Below, one piece after another: positions 19,256-26,446 of a stretch of 26,446 bases of DNA (the first letter of the stretch is position 1; the number at the start of each line of letters is the position of its first letter). Below the pieces are notes generated by a model. It saw nothing but the letters and a program-made list of their open reading frames with translations. It did not search any database and had not been told where the DNA came from. Origin of the DNA: Reticulitermes lucifugus (taxonomy: Eukaryota; Arthropoda; Insecta; Blattodea; Rhinotermitidae); the NCBI GenBank assembly GCA_026260175.1, contig JAKCWW010000222.1, forward strand, positions 1 through 26,446. Reading direction: 5' to 3'. A program made the translations under genes and the position numbers.

Positions 19256-19756
19256 TGATACTTGTAGGATAAGTGAGCTTCATTTAACGTTGTAATGACT
19301 TTTCACTTAAGTTTTATGACCTAGGGAATTTTACTTATTGAATGTTCTGCATGCCATCCATAGCAGAAAGACCAGTTCGTAGTGGATCCACGAAATAGCC
19401 TCCCTGTAGTTCTAGCATTGTGCTTATTTTTTGTACTTTCATGACTTCAGTTTTGATTGCAAGACATTTTCAAGGTAATGTGTTTGCTAATGTCCATTTT
19501 TTTCTTATTGTACATAACTGCTACAAGCACTATCAGATTAGCAGCTATACTTGGATGTCAAGGATAATGAGGTGTTCAGTTGATTTCACTGCATGTAAAT
19601 TGTTTGTTGTTATTGTATTTTACTTAAGGATTTTATGTGATCATTCTCCAATTGCTCTTAAGAAAGTTATTGCTTGTAATATTGATATAACCTCTACCAA
19701 TTATATGTATTTGAACAGATAACATAGGAAATGGTAGGAATTTACTTAATAGTATA
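19256..19756 (+). other. Unannotated sequence
   Basis: AT-rich. A 100-codon frame at 19420-19722 has no recognisable motif. Confidence 0.35.
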
Positions 19757-19951
19757 GCTAGAAACTTATGTAACACCAACAAATGCACTATTTTGTATTT
19801 TGTTTGTACTGTCTTTGACATAGCTCCTACAAGTTTTGGTGTTATATCAAGCTTGGCGTGATATAATGCCGAAACCTGTAGGAGCTGTGTAAAAGATAGT
19901 ATGAATAAAATATAAAATAGTGTATTTCTTGGTGTTACGTAAGTTTCTAAC
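19757..19951. mobile_element. 195-bp palindromic element (foldback/MITE-like), arms about 93 bp
   Basis: The two halves are reverse complements meeting around an AAGCTTG-containing centre (about 19848-19856). Blocks such as AGAAACTTAYGTAACACCAA, CACTATTTTRTATTTTRTT and CAGCTCCTACARGTTTYGG are shared between arms. About 15 differences were counted by eye over the arms, 12 of them transitions. There is no coding capacity. Confidence 0.88.
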
Positions 19952-22900
19952 TCTGTCACAATGTACAGAATAAACAATGTAAAAGTTACTTAATAGCAGT
20001 TATATTTTGTAATATACAAAGTGTGAAAATGGGAAAACAATTTTCAGAAGTACATAGCGTAATAAGCATGTGTTCTTCTGCTAGCTCTTCCACAGTCTTG
20101 TCACAATACTCGGAGAAAGAAGAATGTTTTCTATTGGCTGCTATATTTATATGTGTTTGTTAATTATGGTATAAATTCAACTGTAAGGTTCCATTCTGTG
20201 TCATGTTTATGTCTTACATTCCATATTGCATGATAAATTGATCTCAGTTTAAGGTAAATTATATTCCTCATAGATGAACAGTACAACAGGAAAGGATTTA
20301 CGTTTAATTGTGACAACCTTTCGAGGAAAGCAGCAGTTCAAATGTGGGGATGTGTGTGTCATGGGGCATGGTGAAACATTTATTTGCTTTTATGGACGTA
20401 ACTGATGTCATGTCTCCAACTTCATCATTCATTAGCAGAATATGAGAAATTTGTGTGTATCTGTGTGTGGACACACATATACTTGAGTTTCACATCAGGT
20501 TCTTTGTAGCAACTGCTTAAAAAGTGTTTATGCAGAAAGATAATTCTCTAACCATTTGTCTCCAGACTTTCTGTAAACTGAACCATTTTAAATTTTTCCA
20601 AATGTACATGGGTTTTAGCCCAGGGGCTTTCCAAGTTCATTGTTTCATGTGTTATCATATGTCAGAGGGATGGTTTTTGAGATAGCTAAACAAAAACTTG
20701 TGAATGTGCCAGCATTTTTATACTGTGCCTGAATAACCTAATTTCGTTATTTTAAAGTCTGGACTTTTGAAGTTGTATATGATTAGGATCACTGTATTGA
20801 GAAACGTATTGTATTGCAGGATACAGGAAAGTTTGGAGTTTATTTTTTTATTGTCATTTTATTTTTGGCTTATCAATTGCAGTTTGAAGTGTGCTAAAAT
20901 ATTCAGAAAGAAAACAAAATACATGATTCTGAGGAACTACAGCAATGTATAGTAAGTCTGTTTTCTCACATAGTTCTTAGTATGACCAAAGAAGAGCGTG
21001 TCATTGAATAAAAATAGGGGAAAGCAAAAGAACAGCTTTTTTTGGAACATGTTTTGAAACAAAGGAAGTTGTTACTTTATTGTTTGTATATTGGAATCTC
21101 AGGACTGCTGAATCAGGTTCATAACTTACATCAAAATTTAAAATCCAGTATAGTGTGATAGAATTTTTCTTGCCAGATTGGAGGAATAAAAGAAATTGAT
21201 GTTTACAGTTTTGTGTATTGTGTGCATTGTGATGCCAAATGCTAAGTCCTGATACATAAAAATTAAGTTATTTCTTCCTTCCTCCAACTTTAACCAGTAA
21301 ATTTTACTAAGGGCTCTTAATATAAAATTCAATAAAGTTTGTGATGTTCAGAATATTGTTATTGCTTGCTTCTGTACAGATGGATGTTACAAATTGTGTT
21401 AGGTTCTGACAGGTTTGCAAAATATAGTGAAATTGTAGTTTTTACATTTCTAAGGCCATCTGTTATGTCATCTAATTACAAGGAATGCCAAAAATCAGGC
21501 CATATGAATTTACTTCTGGAGAAACTAATAATCAAGATGTTAAATGAAGCTTTTCATTATGAAATACAACAGTTACCTTTAGCAGTTAGTAAATTAACCA
21601 GAATTGGTCTTCCGTAAAATCCCCCCAAAAATTTGTATGCTTGGATTAAAGTGACAATAAGTGGTTTAAACGCTGGAATTCTTGTGATATTAAATATGAA
21701 TACTTTCAGTAGTGCTGTTGAAAGCCACGTTCTGATGATAAATTGTAATATTTTTAATAGCAAAGGGTTTCACCCTAAGAATTTGTTCTGTTTTATGTAA
21801 ATGCATTTGGAGTTACAAGATGATCTTTTGGTAGACTGTAAAGATACATAAAACTCACCACTATCCCAGCAGTTCTGTATTTGAAGTCTTAAATGTTTAC
21901 TGACAGGAAGGTAGATTGAAAGAATGTATACTTTTTCCCCTTCAAGTAGTGCTGAAGTTTGAAAATGCAGGGAGTCACTCCTCTGTGTGTTAGTCTGTGT
22001 GATTTTTGGAACAGGAGTGATTTGATGTCTTGATGAATCAACCCTGTTCAGTCATTGTTGGTATGTAATGCATTAGGGATATATATGATGCAGGAGAATG
22101 TTAGTAGGCTGTAATTCTCAGTATTTTTTTTAGACAGGTAAACGCTTTGCTCAAACATCACAAGTACCACCCAGATTTGGATGTTTATAGGGAACTGTAG
22201 AGTTTATTTCAATTTGTATTATTTCGCATTCCCATTTAATATTGTTTTATCACATCCAGTGAGCTCATGTGTTTTGTCCCTCAAGCTGATTACTGGCCCG
22301 TGTTTGAAACTGTGTAGTATATATTCTGTAATCTGAACATAAAGTTGCAATGTATTCTGTTAAAAGATTTAGTTTATTTTTCAATGCAAATGAAATTGTC
22401 TGCACTAATTTGTGATTAATATTGTGCAGATCTAATTTATATTTTGTCCAGTTGAGAGATGTAACATTTTTATCTGTATGTAGTGTAGGTTTGAAATGTC
22501 TGAGGTCAGATCATAATGTTATGCTACCCACTTTTCTTTAGTAAAAGTGCTTTTTTGTATAAATTGCTAGACAGGTTTTATATCAGTGTCAGATCCTTAA
22601 TAATGAGTTGTAAACATTAAACTGTTGGAATGAACTCATGGTGTCGACAGTCATATCTGTTTTCTTAGTATGTTGTACGTCTAAAGGCAGCCAGGTCCTG
22701 CATCATGCATCTTTATAATGTTAGCCCTGAATGAACGCATTTTACTAAAAATGTTGCAAGTAAAGCTTTTGTGTATGTTTCCTAGCCTTTTGTTGCTTTT
22801 GAGTTTCATGTTGTTACTGCTAAATTACTAACACCTGTATAATGAAATTTTAGCACCAACATATCACATTTTTGTGTTTACCAGAGAGGGTGTACGTCTG

Positions 22901-22979
22901 CCAGTTGGGTTTGATGCATATTTAAAATATTAGCAAAACTGTACTTAATACTATACATGTTCTGTGCAGTTATTTTACA
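19952..22979 (+). other. 3.0-kb stretch without a recognised gene
   Basis: AT-rich and TG-rich. Possible poly(A) signals AATAAA occur at about 19969, 21008, 21183 and 21331; the last sits in CAATAAAGTTTGTGATG with GT-rich sequence after it, the most poly(A)-site-like of them. No coding exon, RNA gene or transposon protein was recognised. Confidence 0.4.
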
Positions 22980-23661
22980 TATATAAGTTTTTATTTATAC
23001 ACTTCTACATGTTTCGGCTGACTATCTCAGCCATCATGAGGGAGTCATCCTCCATAGACATAAGCAGCATACAGGATGTCACTGAATGGTAAAATGCATA
23101 TTTATCACAGTCATAGTCACTGATTTTATAGTTTAAATTACATATGATAAAATCCAGTGTGTTATTACATAAAGTTTAAGGTATAAAATCGTCTCTCAAC
23201 CACTTGCCAGTTTTTGTGGTGTGGAGACCCCTGGCTGTGGTACCCGGTGTTTATTTCTTAAGTAGTATCTCTGTACTGGTGTTTATTTGTTAAGTAATAT
23301 CTCTGTATTAGTCATCAGAACATAGATATTAGTTAAGAAATAAACACCGGTTACCACAACCAGGGGTCTACACCCCACAAAAACTGGAAGTGGTTGTGGA
23401 GATAGATGTTTGGAGACAGATTTTGTATAGATTTTTTACCTTAAATTTTATGGAATAACTTACTGGATTTTATTGTATGTAATTTAAACTATAAAATCAG
23501 TGACTACGGCTGTGATAAATGTGCATTTTAGCATTCAGTGACATGCTGTACGCTGCTTATGTCTATGGAGGATGACTCTGTGATGATGGCTGAGATAGTC
23601 AGCCAAAACATGTATGAGTATATAAAGTTACTGTGCAGTAGTTGGTAATAAAACTTATATA
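22980..23661. mobile_element. 682-bp foldback element with arms over 250 bp
   Basis: The left part (22980-23265) and right part (23325-23661) are imperfect reverse complements from TATATAAG at 22980 to CTTATATA ending at 23661. Strong shared blocks are GGCTGACTATCTCAGCCATCAT, GAGTCATCCTCCATAGACAT, CACTGATTTTATAGTTTAAA and CGGTGTTTATTTCTTAA. The right arm carries about 22 extra bases relative to the left near 23400-23425. The central part holds a two-copy 32-bp tandem repeat (23246-23309). No open frame of note, so it is non-autonomous. Confidence 0.93.
23246..23309 (+). repeat. Two-copy 32-bp tandem repeat in the centre of the foldback element
   Basis: Units starting GGTGTTTATTT at 23246 and 23278 each end TATCTCTGTA plus CT or TT and differ at a few positions. 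Confidence 0.85.
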
Positions 23662-25040
23662 TTAGTAAAACTGTAGTTTAAAACAATCTGAGGCAAAGGA
23701 AAATACCATAATTCTGGAAAACAGTATTATGAATTGAGAATCAAGGTTCTCATGGTGGCAGATATTAAGATGGTGTTGTTATGTGATAAAAGGCACCAAC
23801 ACTTAGAGGAGTGTGCTGCTGACTGCACCTTTGGCTTAGATGGTGGCAGCAGGTTCTTCCATGATGTTGGTTCTTATCTACCTGACTGCATGGTCTCTCA
23901 TGCCAAAATACTGTGATGATGTGTTATGTAATGGTTTTTCTCAAAGTGTCAGGTTGATATTTGTGCCATAAGGATGATTAAGAGATGCAAGTAGTTGCCT
24001 TAGCTTCTAAGCTTCACTGTTTGAAGTAGAATGACTTTAGGTCTAAACAAAAAAAGCTTGTACTATTTCAGCATTCCATGTTCAAGTATTTGGAAGCACT
24101 ACTGCTTTGAAAGGAGTATAACTTTTCCGTTACAAAAAATCATGTCATCCTCAGGTTAGATAGAAATTTGGAATAATTTTGAAACCAATGCATGTACAGG
24201 ACTTAATGTAAATATTCTTAATTGTATAGCTCAGGAACTGAGGCATGCATTGCCTGATAATTCAGGAACACAGTTCAATACTATTATATGTATATAATGC
24301 ATCACACATATGAAGGTAATTTTTGTAATAACTGCTATTTTATAATTACTTTGTGGGTTGTGAACTGGACAGCCAGAAGCAGTTACAAGTATATTAAGTT
24401 GTAATATGTTTGCTTCTAAGTCATTATGTAATACATTAATTATGTGCACCTGTTCAGAGCGATGGGAGACTGAATGCCATTATCAGTGGTTTAATTGTTA
24501 GTTGGTTAGAAAATGACCAATGTTTAGTAAAAAGTGTTTATCTCGTGTTATAATTTTTCTCTTACTCTTTCTTTGTCATGAGGGTGATGCTCTCTTGGTG
24601 TAGTTTACATGTGTATTCTGTTGTGTCAGCATAAGTATTCATAACTCAACAGTTGTCACATTTAGTCAACAGTTAAACTCTTGGAGCTACTACTTCAGTG
24701 AGTGTTGCACTTATCTCTTTAATAAAGCAATACTACTTGCTTATTTGCTAATACATGCATGTCTTCATAAATTTATCATACAGAGAGGCCTATATTTCAT
24801 GTTACTGTGTTTTCAAAATTCCTGTTTGCTGGCATTGAAAATGCATTGTTCCAGTCATCTTCCATTGGTTGTTAACCTTCTTAACATGTCTAAATTATAT
24901 GTATTCTAGTCTGATCAGTGGCCTTATCACCTGTAGGCATTCCTCATCATAGCCATGCACAAAACTTAATATCCTCATGTTTTACAGTTGTGACATTTTG
25001 GTACATTGAGTTTGTAAAATAGTAAAGTTTGCCAAACCAC
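23662..25040 (+). other. Unannotated sequence downstream of the foldback element
   Basis: AT-rich. AATAAA occurs at 24720-24725. A short frame near 23734-23916 contains D-G-G-S-R-F-F-H-D-V-G and might be a decayed retrotransposon tail, but the match is too loose to annotate. Confidence 0.35.
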
Positions 25041-25082
25041 AGGTTCTGATACCTTTCACACTTATTGTAATTGTAATTGTGT

Positions 25083-25088
25083 TTTATT
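25083..25088 (-). promoter_or_regulatory. Possible poly(A) signal AATAAA on the minus strand
   Basis: The + strand reads TTTATT. It lies downstream of the stop of the tentative minus-strand exon at 25251-25454, within normal 3' UTR distance. On its own it is weak evidence. Confidence 0.25.
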
Positions 25089-25250
25089 CATCCTTCGTGA
25101 CAAAATTTGTGTAGGACACTTCACTACAATCTCTGTATATACACACATGTTCATATAAGTCACTACAATATTATGTAAAAAGAATGTAACATTAACAAAT
25201 TCTTTGATTTACTAAGTTACTAATTGTCATATAATACCACATTATTCACT

Positions 25251-25454
25251 TCATTTAGATGGAGTACTAGTGAATTTTCGTACCACATTTTCAGTATACA
25301 CAAGTCCACTGCCTCTTTCAATTTCCAATTCTGTAAAATAAGTCCTCACTTTATATACAATCACATTTTTCATGTTGAAACTTCGTAAGACAAATATTCC
25401 TCTACTGAATAGAAGGTCTGTTGCAATAAAAGCGATTCTAGTTTCATTCTGCAA
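25251..25454 (-). CDS. Possible 3'-terminal exon of an unidentified minus-strand gene
   Basis: I do not recognise this protein. The minus-strand frame encodes about 66 residues beginning M-Q-N-E-T-R-I-A-F-I-A-T-D-L-L-F and ending V-R-K-F-T-S-T-P-S-K-stop at 25251. The minus strand has CTTTGCAG directly before the AATGAAAC that opens it, so the frame could start at a splice acceptor instead of the Met. An AATAAA on the minus strand (TTTATT at 25083-25088 on +) lies about 165 bases past the stop. The surrounding 25.04-25.46 kb is richer in C than G on the + strand, opposite to most of the window, consistent with transcription from the minus strand. Frames of this length arise by chance in AT-rich DNA, so this is tentative. 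Confidence 0.25.
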   Translation of the reverse strand: MQNETRIAFIATDLLFSRGIFVLRSFNMKNVIVYKVRTYFTELEIERGSGLVYTENVVRKFTSTPSK

Positions 25455-25712
25455 AGTTGTGTATTCTTGAAATTCTTTAAATGACTTGGTAATTTTTTAT
25501 ATTATGCCCATGTTATTTTCACTTTTCTTTATAATACCAGTTCTTACCATACACTCAGTGAAGGCACATGAGTGGATCTGTCCTTGCATTCTGTATATGT
25601 CCATGCATGCTCAGGTGTGGAGGCCTGCACAAGTACTCTGTTGTTCAGTGGCTGTTTGGAAGTTCGATTTACCAGTTGCCTGATTTTGCTGAAACTGATG
25701 GAAAGACCAGAG

Positions 25713-25966
25713 GAGCCAGGATAGTGTAGTCCTTAGAGTGTTGGGCTGTGGATTCAGTTCTTGCTTGGAAGTATCCAGACCAGCTCTGCCATCCACCCAG
25801 CCTCCTGTTATTCAGTGTGTAACAGAGGCACTTTCCTGGGGGATAAAACAGCCATGGCATGAAGTTGACCACCACCTTCATCTGATGCCTAGGTTAAGAA
25901 TGAATGGAGGTATACCTGTGTTGTCCCATATGCCTTCATGGCATGTACAGAGACAACTTGCCCTTT
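25713..25966 (+). mobile_element. tRNA-derived SINE, forward orientation
   Basis: The head carries GAGCCAGGATAGTGTAGTCC with a pol III A-box-like stretch (about 25722-25734), and a B-box-like GGATTCAGTTC at 25750-25760 with tRNA-like spacing. The body shares CCAGACCAGCTCTG, CAGCCTCCT, GACCACCACCTTCATCT and CCATATGCCTTCATGG with the reverse-oriented copy at 11899-12180. A clear tail repeat or target-site duplication was not found, so the 3' limit is approximate. Confidence 0.78.
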
Positions 25967-26147
25967 ACTTCACTGATAAGAAGGTGAGGAATGGCATGTG
26001 GGTCATTCCATAGCTCCTGACACTGGCCCAGGTGTATCGGGTAGAGTCCAAATTTGCTGAATGAAAATTACTAAATGCCAAAACATGTTCATCTAACTGA
26101 ATCACCAAGAATTCAGTAACCAACAAATGCACAAACATAAACTACTT

Positions 26148-26446
26148 TGTAGTTTTTATTAATATCGATGTATTCCCCTACACGTGTTTCGGTCCGTAGA
26201 CCATCTTCAGGGGGGTAACAAGCTACTACACTTCACATGGCATGTTTAATGTGCCGAAGAACACACTTGTCTCAGAAATAAGTTATAAAAACACTTTTGA
26301 ATTTGTAAAATATGTAAAACTGTATAGTAACTTAAAATTTTATCATATAAGTTAAAGTCAAAAGTTAAAATAGCAGTGTGCATCAAGTGACAACACTGCT
26401 ATTTTAACCTTTGACTTTAACTTATATGATAAAATTTTAAGTTACT
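26148..26446. mobile_element. Palindromic foldback element truncated by the window end
   Basis: Inner arms 26326-26379 and 26393-26446 are reverse complements with one mismatch around a 13-nt spacer (26380-26392), and the right arm runs into the last base of the window. The left flank contains CACGTGTTTCGG (about 26181) followed by GACCATCTTCAGG (about 26198), a signature also seen in the left arm of the 22980-23661 element (CATGTTTCGG, then GCCATCATGAGG). The mirror image of 26148-26325 is expected just beyond the window. The left limit is a guess. Confidence 0.85.

Noticed and set aside
20280..20430. Slightly coding-looking segment with T-F-R-G-K-Q-Q-F-K-C-G-D
   Set aside because: Short, stop-bounded, with no splice sites or family resemblance that I can defend.
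21366..21617. 83-codon frame preceded by a CTGTACAG acceptor-like sequence
   Set aside because: No recognisable motif and no matching donor or phase with the ZDHHC-like gene. Frames of this size occur many times by chance in this window.
23734..23916. 60-codon frame with D-G-G-S-R-F-F-H-D-V-G
   Set aside because: It vaguely recalls retrotransposon-associated reading frames, but I could not line it up with a specific family block.
1..26446. tRNA, rRNA, CRISPR arrays, bacterial operons
   Set aside because: None seen. The only tRNA-like boxes belong to the two SINE copies.

Overview
Eukaryotic nuclear DNA, most likely from an insect. The evidence is GT-AG introns up to several kilobases, AT-rich and TG-rich non-coding sequence, and many decayed mariner/IS630-type transposons, non-LTR retrotransposon tails, tRNA-derived SINEs and foldback elements. 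The repeats resemble those of hemimetabolous insects (termite/cockroach-like), but that placement is an impression, not a result. There are no prokaryotic operons.

The only protein gene I can support runs on the + strand. It is the 3' half of a DHHC-type protein S-acyltransferase of the ZDHHC2/15/20 group. Two consecutive exons (1383-1512 and 1922-2048) encode the fourth membrane span, the TTxE-like motif and the start of the cytosolic tail. The DHHC catalytic exon lies upstream of the window. After these come two far-apart exons, A at 6890-6970 and B at 16978-17122. Both have the same splice phase and both begin by encoding S-L-G-D-G-x-x-F-P-x-R, so they look like duplicated, alternatively used tail exons. 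A third phase-compatible exon, C at 18037-18121, would close transcripts that use A, while B carries its own stop. The gene would therefore make at least two enzymes with the same catalytic core and different C-terminal tails. I regard this as the most interesting system in the window.

The introns and downstream sequence are mostly transposon debris and structured repeats. In order: a LINE tail (1-129); a degenerate tandem array (about 4550-5150); a poly-CAR tract (5710-5745); a foldback element (8444-8648) with a diverged relative at 5912-6003; a near-perfect 48-bp-arm hairpin (9873-9971); a LINE tail (10125-10263); a 50-bp satellite (10991-11290); two mariner-type fossils (11366-11716, 12680-12921) and a reverse-oriented SINE (11899-12180); a TA-flanked element with terminal inverted repeats and an internal hairpin (14706-15370); and a reverse-strand, internally deleted mariner fossil (15953-16550). 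Downstream of exon C are an internally deleted mariner fossil (18819-19255), a 195-bp palindrome rich in G-U-compatible differences (19757-19951), a 680-bp foldback element (22980-23661), a forward SINE (25713-25966), and a palindromic element cut by the window end (about 26148-26446).

Base composition on the + strand favours G over C for most of the window but switches to C over G around 25.0-25.5 kb. There a minus-strand reading frame (25251-25454) is followed by an AATAAA, hinting at the end of a convergent gene. This last point is weak.
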